From Flavipsychrobacter sp. (GTDB lineage: Bacteria > Bacteroidota > Bacteroidia > Chitinophagales > Chitinophagaceae), in contig JAEUVZ010000033.1 in assembly GCA_016786665.1 (NCBI GenBank), positions 1-64,000 on the forward strand: a stretch of 64,000 nt of DNA, read 5' to 3'. Shown here one piece after another: positions 1-7,077 of the stretch; position 1 is the first letter of the stretch; the number at the start of each line of letters is the position of its first letter. The translations under genes and the position numbers were made by a program. The notes below the pieces were generated by a model. It was not told the origin of the DNA and did no database searches. It saw nothing but the letters and a program-made list of their open reading frames with translations.

Positions 1-190
1 CCGTTGTCACTGCGAGGCACGAAGCAGCCCAACCAGCTACCACTCAGACGCCCTCAATCGCCCCAACCGTTGTCACTGCGAGGCACGAAGCAGCCCAACC
101 AGCTACCAATCAGAAGCCCCCCATTACCCCAACTGTTGTCACTGCGAGGCACGAAGCAGTCCAACCAGCTACCACAACGGGGAGGTTGAC
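1..190 (+). repeat. Tandem array of a 66-bp repeat (three units)
   Basis: Three consecutive units share the core TGTCACTGCGAGGCACGAAG. The cores start at 5, 71 and 137, giving an exact 66-bp period. Each unit continues with a proline/glutamine-like CCAACCAGCTACCA stretch. The array begins at the window edge, so more units may lie upstream. Because 66 is a multiple of three, false open frames run through it. A second array lies at 1118-1345 and an inverted single copy at 615-645. Related GCGAGGCACGAAGCA motifs are, from general knowledge, dispersed in many Bacteroidota genomes. The function is unknown. Confidence 0.9.
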
Positions 191-292
191 AGCTACCAAT
201 CAGATGCTCCGCGCAGGAACCAGTCCACTGGCACCCCAACAACATATCCACAAAAAAACACACAATCCCAAACCGTGCCCTACCTTCGAAAC

Positions 293-595
293 ATGAGCCT
301 GCGGAGAAAAGGAGGAACGGTCTACATACTTGCAACACCCGGCAGAAAAGTACTATACACCGGCGTCACTTCCGACATCGTAACCAGGCTCTGGAAGCAT
401 CAAAATAAAGTTCACCCAAACAGCTTCACGGCAAAATACGGTTGTTGTGTACTAGTGTACTATCGCAACTTCGAAAACATAGCAGATGCAATAGCAGAAG
501 AAAAGAGAGTTAAAGCAGGTAGTCGAAAAGCCAAAGAACAACTAATAGAAAGCATCAACTACAACTGGCAGGATTTAAGCTGTCATTTCGCATAG
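293..595 (+). CDS. GIY-YIG nuclease family protein (UvrC/SLX1-type endonuclease fold)
   Basis: This is a small single-domain GIY-YIG nuclease of about 100 residues. The N-terminal half carries the family signature as VYIL followed by LYTGV. The catalytic-type Arg lies in TRLWKH, and the metal-binding-type Glu in IAEEKRVK. Family members of 80-100 residues usually begin a few residues before the VYIL strand, which favours ATG 293. An in-frame GTG at 275 is an alternative start. No operon partner is visible. The gene sits between a tandem repeat array (1-190) and an inverted copy of the same repeat (615-645), so the nuclease may be linked to repeat spread; that link is inference. The family assignment is firm, but the substrate is unknown. 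Confidence 0.85.
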   Translation: MSLRRKGGTVYILATPGRKVLYTGVTSDIVTRLWKHQNKVHPNSFTAKYGCCVLVYYRNFENIADAIAEEKRVKAGSRKAKEQLIESINYNWQDLSCHFA

Positions 596-614
596 CATAA
601 TCTGCTCAGCCTCT

Positions 615-645
615 GGTTAGACTGCTTCGTGCCTCGCAGTGACAG
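615..645 (-). repeat. Inverted single copy of the 66-bp repeat core
   Basis: The reverse complement of this stretch reproduces the core TGTCACTGCGAGGCACGAAG plus the following CAGTC-TAACC. It lies 20 bp after the GIY-YIG stop codon and faces the upstream array, so the gene is flanked by inverted copies. Confidence 0.85.
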
Positions 646-1104
646 CGTACACGCCCATCAATGTGTATATCTTATTTTGCCTCACCCACATCCGGTTCGT
701 AATTTTACTTCTGCACGGCAAGTGCACACAACCAGTTCTTACAAACGCTAAAACCCTTCCCGCTTTCTGAATTTACCTTTCTGGTAGCAACTTACTTTTC
801 TGGTAGTAAAATTTACTTTTCATAACCTAAAATGCACCTTTGCTGGTAGTAAAATTTACTTTTCACGTAGCTAAATTTACTTTTGAAATCCTGAAACCCT
901 TTCCAGTACTGCATTCTGCAAAAAAATCCGGAAAAAATGGTCATTTGAAACTATTCTTTCTGCCTGGCGCCCACTAAGAAATTCCCGCTTGCGTGAAGCT
1001 TGGTGCGTGAGCGAAGGGAGTAGGGGGATGTCCCGCTCGCCCCAGCTAATAACATAGACACATCAGATTCCCCTTCTGCCTGACCGCCGCGATCTTTTTT
1101 AAAA
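646..1104. other. Non-coding stretch with degenerate AT-rich repeats
   Basis: No credible gene is present. Between 781 and 895 the element TGGTAGTAAAATTTACTTTT recurs in two clear copies (from about 800 and 843) and two degraded copies. Its centre, AGTAAAATTTACT, is nearly palindromic. The part from about 960 to 1100 shows nothing I recognise. Confidence 0.6.
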
Positions 1105-1117
1105 ATGAGGGTGGTTG

Positions 1118-1345
1118 ACAGCTATCAATCAGAAGCCCCCCAATCGCCCCAACCGTTGTCACTGCGAGGCACGAAGCAGCCCAACCAGCTACCAATCAGA
1201 AGCCCTCAATCACCCACAACCGTTGTCACTGCGAGGCACGAAGCAGCCCAACCAGTTACCAATCAGAAGCCCCCCATTACCCCAACCGTTGTCACTGCGA
1301 GGCACGAAGCAGTCCAACCAGCTACCACAACTCCCTTCCTGTTTT
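1118..1345 (+). repeat. Second tandem array of the 66-bp repeat (three units)
   Basis: Cores begin at 1157, 1224 and 1290, so the periods are 67 and 66 bp. The spacer text (ACCAATCAGAAGCCC and similar) matches the first array. The last unit of each array ends in GTCCAACCAGCTACCACAAC, which suggests that the two arrays derive from one duplicated block. The overlapping open frames are artefacts of the period. Confidence 0.9.
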
Positions 1346-1354
1346 TAGGAGGGG

Positions 1355-1390
1355 CCGTTGTCAAAAAGCCGAAGGTCTTTTTGACAACGG
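1355..1390. repeat. Perfect 14-bp inverted repeat (hairpin)
   Basis: The left arm CCGTTGTCAAAAAG (1355-1368) and right arm CTTTTTGACAACGG (1377-1390) pair perfectly around the 8-nt loop CCGAAGGT. The corresponding end of the first array (about 166-185) lacks this hairpin but keeps the flanking CACAAC and GGGGAGGTT. The hairpin therefore looks like an insertion or deletion unit. Confidence 0.85.
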
Positions 1391-1441
1391 GGGAGGTTAA
1401 CATTGCCCACTCAGAATCCCCGAATCAAGTACACACACACA

Positions 1442-1717
1442 CTATCCCCCCAGTTCCCTCAATCGTTGAAAGTATCGTTCCTTGCTCTGCTCCGATGGTA
1501 AGTGTTCCGGTGCCTGCCCGGTATGCAGGTAACCATTATCCGCCATTGGGTCTGCGTTCTTAATAGTGGTCCCCTTGTACACCCTTCTGAAGCGCGACAC
1601 ATAGCCATTGCGCGCAACGGCTTTCACGGTGTTGTCGTTTACCTCTTGCACGGTTAAGATTAGTTGAAGCTCTCCGCCTCTGAAAAGGTCTATCTTATCT
1701 CCTACTTCCAGTCTCAT
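1442..1717 (-). CDS. Hypothetical protein, 91 aa, beta-rich N-terminal domain
   Basis: I do not recognise this family. The N-terminal two thirds look like a small beta-barrel: short hydrophobic strands rich in Gly and Val, such as DKIDLF, LQLILTVQEV and TVKAVARNGYVSRFRRV. The tail is charged and polar. There is no signal peptide or membrane segment. ATG 1717 is preceded almost directly by a TATTTTTG element on the same strand, which supports the start and suggests a very short leader. The gene ends at the edge of the repeat patch and stands alone. Confidence 0.6.
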   Translation of the reverse strand: MRLEVGDKIDLFRGGELQLILTVQEVNDNTVKAVARNGYVSRFRRVYKGTTIKNADPMADNGYLHTGQAPEHLPSEQSKERYFQRLRELGG

Positions 1718-1721
1718 CTTT

Positions 1722-1729
1722 CAAAAATA
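1722..1729 (-). promoter_or_regulatory. Bacteroidota -7 element (TATTTTTG) for the 91-aa gene
   Basis: Read on the minus strand, TATTTTTG matches TAnnTTTG and ends only 4 nt before the ATG at 1717. Transcription would begin at or beside the start codon, implying a leaderless or nearly leaderless mRNA. No clear -33 TTTG was found. Confidence 0.45.
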
Positions 1730-1799
1730 CGGTACGTACGCTGCACTAAGCTCATCCGTGTATCCAGGTTTTTTAGCAGCGGCAACACAGCATAAGAAG

Positions 1800-1827
1800 G
1801 AAGGGCCACCCGTTGGGGCAGCCCTTC
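1800..1827 (-). terminator. Candidate terminator after the VIT-domain gene
   Basis: Arms GAAGGGC (1800-1806) and GCCCTTC (1821-1827) form a stem just beyond the stop codon of the minus-strand gene ending at 1850. The following T-run is weak. Confidence 0.4.
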
Positions 1828-1849
1828 TTGTGGTAGGTTGTCTGGCGCT

Positions 1850-3931
1850 TTACAGTTTGTTTATTTTGAAGTAGTGTTCCTTTCCTCCGCTCTTCACGCG
1901 TACCAGGTAGAGGCCGGGGCTGAGCTCAGAGTTATCCTCACCACCTCCGTCAAAAACGAAGCGCTTGGTCGCTGTCCTGGAGGCGAAGATCGTTTTCCCG
2001 GTAATGTCGCAGATGACCACCTCTTCAATTATCTCGGCGCTTTCAAAAGTGATTGCTTGCCGGAACGGATTGGGATAAGCGGCGATACTGTTTTCGGCTG
2101 TGATATTGCTGGCGCTCAGCTGCAGCGGCCACGACCACCAGTTGGGGTTGCCGGTCAGCAGCATAGTATCCTGCGGCTCCAGTGCCAGGAATGCGGTGAG
2201 CTTACACAGCACGCGGTTGTTGATGCTGGAGTCGCGTATCTGCGCCTGGTGCATTTGTGGGTTTAGTTCATCCAGTTTGGTGATGTAGCTATAGATCCAT
2301 CCCTTAGTGAGCAGGCTGTCACCGGCTGCTGTGTTAGGGATGGTTTCGCTACGGCTCACTACACTATTGGTGCCGGCATATTCAAGCGTCACATCATTAC
2401 CCGTCAGTTGCCCGTAATACACGCCCGACTCCATATAAGGCAGTCCTGGGTGGTATTGCCTTTTCGGGTTCAGTATTTCGCGCTGGGTCACCAGCGAGAA
2501 CGTAACCGGCAAGGTAAGCTCGGTATAAGCTGCGCTCTCATAGAGGTCATACAGCAATCTTTTCAGGTCCGATTTAGGAGATATGTCATAAGTGTTGTGC
2601 AGGCCCCACTCGTTAAAGTGCACGCCTTTTAATTCGCTTTTTCTTCCGCCGGTATTCTGTGTAAGTGTAGTGATGTAGGGTTTGGAGTAGAAGGATATCG
2701 CATTGAACCGGTGCGATAGGCTGCCGACACCTGCTGTCAGTTGCTGCACCACACTGTTAGAGGTTACGGTGGTGGAGAAGTTAGAGGTACTGCTCATCAG
2801 CACGTACTGAACTTCCTGTTGCGGTTTCTGTTGGCAGTGCTGATAAGAGGCTATCAGCATCGGTACCAGCAGGCTGTCGGCATTTGTCACACTTTCCGGT
2901 ATGGCATCCAGTGCGGCCAGCACGGTGGCATTGTCGGCAGGGCCCCAGCCGGTAAAAGATTGATGTATCCCGCCATCAATATAGTAGATGTTGAAGCTGT
3001 CTATAGGGCGGCAGTCGGTCAGCAGGAAGGTACGGATAGCCTTTTTCATTTCGCCTATGGAGCCATGGCTGTGGGCGTTATTTACTGTTTCCAGCGCGAA
3101 CACAAAGTGCTTGGGGCCTTCGGTATTTTCTGCCGGTAAGAGCACTTCATAAATTCCCTTGTTGCTGTTTAGCGGATGGTAGTTGAGTTGGCTGGTATGG
3201 GTGGTAGTATACCGAAGGTTGAGCTCGCGTGTAATGGAGTACTTATCGGGCGTTATGGTCAGTTCATCGGCTTGTGCGTCGGTTTGCGTCAGCATATTGT
3301 TATAGTCTGCTTCCAGTAGGGTAGGTGCTCCATATTCCGCCGTTTTGTTTACCGTTACGTTAAGCGATGGCTTCACGTCGGAGGCGCAGAACAAGTCGGT
3401 TGGCAGCGTTACGAACGCTTCATTGTCTCTGTAGGTCATCTGGGTGCAGTAGGTTATTTTCACCTTCCGGGGAAAATCGGGCCGCAGCGGGAATACGTGT
3501 AGTTGATAGGTATTGTCACCGGTCTTTTCCAATAGGGATGGGTCACAGTTACGGAATACAATGCCGTAATACACCTCCTGCGCCTTGCTGCGGTCTATGA
3601 TGTAGGCTTTTAGTATCGTGCTGTCGTCGTACCACAGCCACGAGTCATAGATATAGCTGTTGGGAGGAAGCTCAAAGCTTAGCACGCCCTGCAGGTTCCA
3701 GAATGGGGCTATAAGGCCTGATAGGTTATTCCCTTCCATTACAAAGGTCATTTCTACCTGTGCATAGAGTCCTTTCGGTGTTATCTCTATGTGGGCGTTG
3801 GTGAGCTTGTCGGTCACTACTGTTTGCATCCACATTTGGGTGCCGTGTATTTTGTAAACATTGTTGGTGTTGGCAAAATGGGAGGAAGCAAAAAGCAGGG
3901 AAATAAGCAGGAGTGTAATGCCTTTTCTCAT
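1850..3931 (-). CDS. VIT domain-containing protein with T9SS type A sorting domain
   Basis: This is a secreted protein of 693 residues. It has a signal peptide starting MRKGITLLLISLLFA, then a VIT-like region (inter-alpha-trypsin-inhibitor type) with strands such as AHIEITPKGLYAQVEMTF and a KVKITY motif. The long middle part resembles von Willebrand/caspase-like folds only weakly. The C-terminal 75 residues are a type A T9SS domain: AAYPNPF, then CDITGK, then LSPGLYLVRV. It should be exported by Sec and anchored or released through T9SS. ATG 3931 is chosen because upstream in-frame codons give no signal peptide and lie across the promoter. The gene is monocistronic and divergent from the small gene at 4094. 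Confidence 0.8.
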   Translation of the reverse strand: MRKGITLLLISLLFASSHFANTNNVYKIHGTQMWMQTVVTDKLTNAHIEITPKGLYAQVEMTFVMEGNNLSGLIAPFWNLQGVLSFELPPNSYIYDSWLWYDDSTILKAYIIDRSKAQEVYYGIVFRNCDPSLLEKTGDNTYQLHVFPLRPDFPRKVKITYCTQMTYRDNEAFVTLPTDLFCASDVKPSLNVTVNKTAEYGAPTLLEADYNNMLTQTDAQADELTITPDKYSITRELNLRYTTTHTSQLNYHPLNSNKGIYEVLLPAENTEGPKHFVFALETVNNAHSHGSIGEMKKAIRTFLLTDCRPIDSFNIYYIDGGIHQSFTGWGPADNATVLAALDAIPESVTNADSLLVPMLIASYQHCQQKPQQEVQYVLMSSTSNFSTTVTSNSVVQQLTAGVGSLSHRFNAISFYSKPYITTLTQNTGGRKSELKGVHFNEWGLHNTYDISPKSDLKRLLYDLYESAAYTELTLPVTFSLVTQREILNPKRQYHPGLPYMESGVYYGQLTGNDVTLEYAGTNSVVSRSETIPNTAAGDSLLTKGWIYSYITKLDELNPQMHQAQIRDSSINNRVLCKLTAFLALEPQDTMLLTGNPNWWSWPLQLSASNITAENSIAAYPNPFRQAITFESAEIIEEVVICDITGKTIFASRTATKRFVFDGGGEDNSELSPGLYLVRVKSGGKEHYFKINKL

Positions 3932-3963
3932 GTGTAAAATTTTTAGGAGGTGAAAATTCTTCT

Positions 3964-3971
3964 TAAAGATA
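3964..3971 (-). promoter_or_regulatory. Possible -7 element (TATCTTTA) for the VIT-domain gene
   Basis: The minus-strand sequence TATCTTTA differs from TAnnTTTG only in the last base. It lies 32 bp upstream of ATG 3931, a spacing compatible with a short leader. Confidence 0.35.
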
Positions 3972-4093
3972 GAAATAAAAATCAATACATATATATATGC
4001 TATGTGTCGCCGGCAATAATTTCCAGCGATGCCCTGCACGCGGGGCGGCACAATGTTTTTACCCTTCAGCCAGGAACCTAAACGAACAACACT

Positions 4094-4333
4094 ATGAAAA
4101 AACTAATGATTTTAGCGGCATTGATGGGCTTTATGGCCACAGGCTACGCGCAGGAACAGAATACGCAGAAGGTAAAGGTAGATTCAGCAAAAGTGAAAGT
4201 GAAAGACAATGAGCGCCGCGAAAAAGGGAAGGTAAAAATAGAAGATGAGAACGGAGTGAAGGTGAAACGGAAAGTGAAGGACAAAAAGAACGACACACTG
4301 CCGCCTAAGGTAACCCCTGAACCGGTAAACTAG
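4094..4333 (+). CDS. Small exported lysine-rich protein, 79 aa
   Basis: A signal peptide (MKKLMILAALMGFMATGYAQ) is followed by about 58 residues of low complexity. These are dominated by alternating Lys/Val and Lys/Asp/Glu (VKVDSAKVKVKD and similar) and end in a Pro-rich tail. No family is recognised. Cleavage would follow YAQ, giving a short, highly charged, probably disordered periplasmic peptide. The gene is isolated and closed by a strong terminator at 4364-4391. Confidence 0.65.
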   Translation: MKKLMILAALMGFMATGYAQEQNTQKVKVDSAKVKVKDNERREKGKVKIEDENGVKVKRKVKDKKNDTLPPKVTPEPVN

Positions 4334-4363
4334 TTAGAACGCCGCGCTGGCTACCAGGCACAA

Positions 4364-4391
4364 AAAAGCCCCGCTGAAAAGCGGGGCTTTT
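4364..4391. terminator. Bidirectional intrinsic terminator
   Basis: The perfect 11-bp stem AAAAGCCCCGC / GCGGGGCTTTT has loop TGAAAA. It lies between the convergent 79-aa gene and the cold-shock gene and has A and T tracts on both sides, so it can serve either strand. Confidence 0.85.
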
Positions 4392-4414
4392 GTAAAAATG
4401 ATATAACCAAGAAC

Positions 4415-4609
4415 TTAGATAACTTGTACGTTAACCGCGTTCAATCCTTTTTTACCATTTTGAACTTCATAAGTTACTTTGTCACCTTCATTGATCCTGC
4501 CTCCGTTAAGGCCGGTGATGTGAACAAAGATGTCCGGGCCGCCGTCGTTCGGCTTAATGAAACCAAAACCTTTAGTCTCATTGAAGAATTTTACTGTACC
4601 TTCTTGCAT
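4415..4609 (-). CDS. Cold-shock protein, CspA family
   Basis: This 64-residue single cold-shock domain is the usual length for the family. RNP1 is visible as KGFGFI (13-18) and RNP2 as DIFVH (26-30), with the starting strand GTVKFFN. It binds single-stranded RNA or DNA as an RNA chaperone in the cytoplasm. A TATCTTCG element on the minus strand at 4640-4647 lies about 30 bp upstream; the leader between is A/T-rich and short. A convergent terminator follows the stop. Confidence 0.95.
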   Translation of the reverse strand: MQEGTVKFFNETKGFGFIKPNDGGPDIFVHITGLNGGRINEGDKVTYEVQNGKKGLNAVNVQVI

Positions 4610-4726
4610 TGTAAAAAGAATAAAAAATTAATAAAGAACCGAAGATAGGGTGAAATATTAATCAATCCAAAATAAGTTAGGAAAATTTTTTATGAATTTT
4701 TCGGGGCGCTGCTAACCGGCAGTTTT

Positions 4727-5170
4727 TTACTGCTTTTGAAGCCGGAAACTGCCTTCCAGCCTGCGCGATTCCCTGCCATTCACATGGTCCAGCAGCGTTG
4801 CCCGGAAGGTGCCTTCCAGCATTTCCTCGCTTACCGAGGTAATGGTAACCTGCCCCGCGCTCACCTGGGTCGACTCAAAATCCAGCCCGTCGGAGAAAGA
4901 AATGTTTGTGGCGTTTAGTGTACGGGTTCCGGTGTCGTATATGCCGGGCAGGTAGAGTTTGAGTTGCTCGTGGTCGGTTCCTTCCGCTATCAGAGTGCCC
5001 GTATGGCCTTCCCAGTTACCGTAGGTTTCCTCCACCGCAATAGGCTGTTCCGTATCGGTGTAGGAGGCAAAGGCCAGGCATTGAATGCTGTGGGGCGCAG
5101 TTTTGCGGCAGGCCTGGAAGAGTGTAGAGCAGAGTAGGGAGAAAAATAAGAACCGGCGAATCATATGCAT
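4727..5170 (-). CDS. Putative lipoprotein, DUF6252-like
   Basis: The N-terminus is a lipoprotein signal with lipobox LFQAC, so the mature protein should be lipid-anchored in the envelope. The remaining 125 residues form a beta-rich domain ending in the pattern LEGTFRATLLDH...RLEGSFRLQ. That resembles the closing strands of DUF6252-type Bacteroidota lipoproteins. The family assignment is tentative and no function is known. The first ATG (5170) and the third codon ATG (5164) are both possible starts. The gene is isolated. Confidence 0.65.
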   Translation of the reverse strand: MHMIRRFLFFSLLCSTLFQACRKTAPHSIQCLAFASYTDTEQPIAVEETYGNWEGHTGTLIAEGTDHEQLKLYLPGIYDTGTRTLNATNISFSDGLDFESTQVSAGQVTITSVSEEMLEGTFRATLLDHVNGRESRRLEGSFRLQKQ

Positions 5171-5263
5171 ACAGTATCTGGCTGCAAATTGGCGACCCGG
5201 TATGACGGTAATGTAAAGCCCTTGTTAAGAAATTGTGTTGCCCCCCTTTCTTAAAATCAGAAA

Positions 5264-5282
5264 AGCGGGCACGAAGCCCGCT
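5264..5282 (-). terminator. Intrinsic terminator after the Cys-rich gene
   Basis: The stem AGCGGGC / GCCCGCT with loop ACGAA is followed on the minus strand by a T-run. It sits 31 bp after the stop of the gene at 5314-5658. Confidence 0.7.
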
Positions 5283-5313
5283 CTGTCTGATTAAATCGTT
5301 TGTTACATATCCA

Positions 5314-5658
5314 CTAGCAGCACTTTTTAGCGCGGCTGCATTTCTTTACCGCTTTCTTCTCGCAGCAGGTAGCTTTGTTGTTACCGCAATCACCTGTCTT
5401 GGCAGGAGGGCAGTAGTTGCAGTTGTGGCTGCAGTTGTCGTACCAGGTAGTGCAGCAGTTGCTGTGGTCTTTGTCCATTTCCCAATCGTCGTAGATGTCA
5501 GAGCCATCAATGCCCTCGCCACGGTGGTGGTCCCGGTGCGCGCATTCGTATTTTTTGGTGCTGCATTTCCTTGCTTTTGAAGAGCAGCAGTCGCCGGCTG
5601 AAGCTGAGTTGAAGCTAAACAGCAGCGTTAAGAGCAAGATAAAAGTTGTCCTTATCAT
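5314..5658 (-). CDS. Exported cysteine-rich protein, 114 aa, 15 Cys
   Basis: A signal peptide (MIRTTFILLLTLLFSFNSASA) is followed by a mature chain of about 93 residues containing 15 cysteines. Several are paired as CC (four times), and the last two residues are CC. The chain also has a His/Asp cluster (HRDHHRGE) and many lysines. No family is recognised. In the periplasm the cysteines could form disulfides or bind thiophilic metals; this is inference from composition. The gene stands alone with its own terminator, and no metal-response site is visible upstream. Confidence 0.7.
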   Translation of the reverse strand: MIRTTFILLLTLLFSFNSASAGDCCSSKARKCSTKKYECAHRDHHRGEGIDGSDIYDDWEMDKDHSNCCTTWYDNCSHNCNYCPPAKTGDCGNNKATCCEKKAVKKCSRAKKCC

Positions 5659-5808
5659 AAGATGAGTTGTTTAATGAGATAAATATACCATAAAAATTGA
5701 GCCGTTGCTGCAACGGGCGGTAATTTTCTGGAGCTGCCCCCGGGTTAACCCTTGATAAATAGGGCACCGCCGTGTAAATTTTTTTCCGGTTCCGGCTCAT
5801 ATATCTGC

Positions 5809-5816
5809 TATCTTTG
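5809..5816 (+). promoter_or_regulatory. Bacteroidota -7 element (TATCTTTG) for trmB
   Basis: TATCTTTG matches TAnnTTTG and ends 7 bp before ATG 5824, so the transcript would be nearly leaderless. It also excludes the longer upstream in-frame start at 5752. Confidence 0.6.
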
Positions 5817-5823
5817 CGGCGCT

Positions 5824-6525
5824 ATGGGGCATAAAAAACTAATACGTTTCAACGCCATCGGTACGTTCCCTAATGTACTGCAGGAGCCTAAGGATGTAAA
5901 AGGCCGCTGGAACGAGGTATTTGAGAACAATAACCCGGTAACGCTGGAGCTGGCCTGTGGAAAGGGGGAGTACAGCGTAGGGCTGGGGCGCGAGCACGCC
6001 GGCCGCAACTATATAGGTGTGGACATAAAAGGCAACCGCATATATGCGGGGGCCAAAATAGCGCTGAACGAACCGCTTCCCAATGTGCGCTTCCTGCGTA
6101 CGCAGATAGGGCACATCACCGAGCATTTTGCGCCCGGTGAGGTATCGGAAATCTGGATTATTTTCCCCGACCCCTTCCTGCGCGATTCCCGGGCCAAGAA
6201 CCGCCTGACCCATGCCCGTTTCCTGCACCTGTACCAGCAGATACTGAAGCCCGGCTCCATCATCAACCTGAAGACGGACTCGCGCGAGCTCTATGACTTT
6301 ACCAAAGAGGTGATAGCCGAGCAGAACTGCACGATAAAAGAAGACATAGTAGATATATACGGGCAGGGTAAAGCTACCGGGCCGCTGGCCATACAGACAT
6401 TTTATGAGAAGATGCACCTGGCCGAAGGGCGCACCATTTATTACATAGCCTTCCAGCTGCCCGATACAGAGATAGTGCTGCCCGAACGGTATAAGAAAAA
6501 CGCGCGCCCGGTTGAAAGAGACTGA
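5824..6525 (+). CDS. trmB: tRNA (guanine-N7-)-methyltransferase TrmB
   Basis: TrmB methylates G46 of tRNAs at N7 using S-adenosylmethionine in the cytoplasm. The 233 residues match the family length. SAM-binding motif I is LELACGKGEY (41-50), followed by GVDIKG (65-70). The TrmB signature region is FPDPFLRDSRAKNRL (114-128), and LKTD (149-152) is the conserved substrate-side motif. The start at 5824 follows a -7 promoter element by 7 bp. The 3' end overlaps the DUF5522 gene by 14 nt, so trmB heads a three-gene operon with DUF5522 and an alkyltransferase-like gene, all tied to nucleic-acid modification or damage. Confidence 0.93.
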   Translation: MGHKKLIRFNAIGTFPNVLQEPKDVKGRWNEVFENNNPVTLELACGKGEYSVGLGREHAGRNYIGVDIKGNRIYAGAKIALNEPLPNVRFLRTQIGHITEHFAPGEVSEIWIIFPDPFLRDSRAKNRLTHARFLHLYQQILKPGSIINLKTDSRELYDFTKEVIAEQNCTIKEDIVDIYGQGKATGPLAIQTFYEKMHLAEGRTIYYIAFQLPDTEIVLPERYKKNARPVERD

Positions 6526-6703
6526 AGATTATTATATATTGCCTGATGGCAGGCTGGTGTTTACAGCGGGTTTCCTGCGCAGGCGGGGATACTGCTGTGG
6601 CAGTGGCTGCCTCAACTGCCCCTACGAGTATGAGCAGGTAAAAGAACCACGGAAAACACAGCTGCTGCGCCAGCGCCGCGATGAAGAAAACAGCACACAA
6701 TAA
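6512..6703 (+). CDS. DUF5522-like small Cys-rich protein
   Basis: This 63-residue protein has the pattern YYILPDGRLVFTAGFLRRRGYCCGSGCLNCPY. The CCGxGCxxCP cluster of four cysteines suggests a small metal-binding site. DUF5522 members have this layout and no assigned function. The only plausible start in frame is TTG at 6512, inside the end of trmB. The 3' end overlaps the alkyltransferase-like gene by 23 nt, which points to translational coupling in one operon. The cysteine cluster makes it clearly a real gene despite its size. Confidence 0.75.
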   Translation: MKETEDYYILPDGRLVFTAGFLRRRGYCCGSGCLNCPYEYEQVKEPRKTQLLRQRRDEENSTQ

Positions 6704-7034
6704 GGAGCACATCTACGATGTTATATACCACATCGTTCGGGCTATACCCCGCGGGCGGGTCACTAGTTATGGGGCTGTGGCAAAGGCGGTGGGTACGGCA
6801 TCGGGCGCCCGGGTAGTGGGCTATGCCATGAACCTGTGCCACACTGTAAAGCCCAAAGTGCCCGCGCACCGGGTGGTGAACCGGAATGGTATGCTCACCG
6901 GCAAACACCACTTTGATACACCGGAGAAAATGGAACAGTTGCTGGCGAAGGAAGGGGTACAGGTAAAGGAAGATAAGGTAGTGGATTTCGCCACGCTGTT
7001 TTGGGACCCTATGAAGGAGCTGGGAGTGGATTAG
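6681..7034 (+). CDS. Alkyltransferase-like protein (MGMT family, active-site Cys replaced by Ala)
   Basis: The 117 residues are the DNA-binding domain of O6-alkylguanine-DNA alkyltransferase. The PCHRV active-site motif reads PAHRV (61-65), so alanine replaces the alkyl-accepting cysteine. The nucleotide-flipping Tyr (TSYGAVA, Tyr30) and the Arg finger (SGARVVG, Arg44) are kept. Alkyltransferase-like proteins bind O6-alkylguanine without repairing it and hand the lesion to nucleotide excision repair. It is the last gene of the trmB-DUF5522 operon, overlapping the previous gene by 23 nt. Confidence 0.9.
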   Translation: MKKTAHNKEHIYDVIYHIVRAIPRGRVTSYGAVAKAVGTASGARVVGYAMNLCHTVKPKVPAHRVVNRNGMLTGKHHFDTPEKMEQLLAKEGVQVKEDKVVDFATLFWDPMKELGVD

Positions 7035-7077
7035 GAATAGTTTTTGTTTTATAGTTATTAATAGCTGGAGCCTATAT

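Noticed and set aside
4-189. Open frame through the first 66-bp repeat array, with matching antisense frame
   Set aside because: The 66-bp period is a multiple of three, so a frame stays open by arithmetic. The translation is a repeat of the same low-complexity unit, and no start site is supported.
1-190. CRISPR-like array
   Set aside because: Units are joined with no unique spacers, only three units per array are present, and no cas genes lie nearby.
1105-1563. Open frames across the second repeat array
   Set aside because: Same repeat-driven artefact; the frames run on into the antisense of the 91-aa gene.
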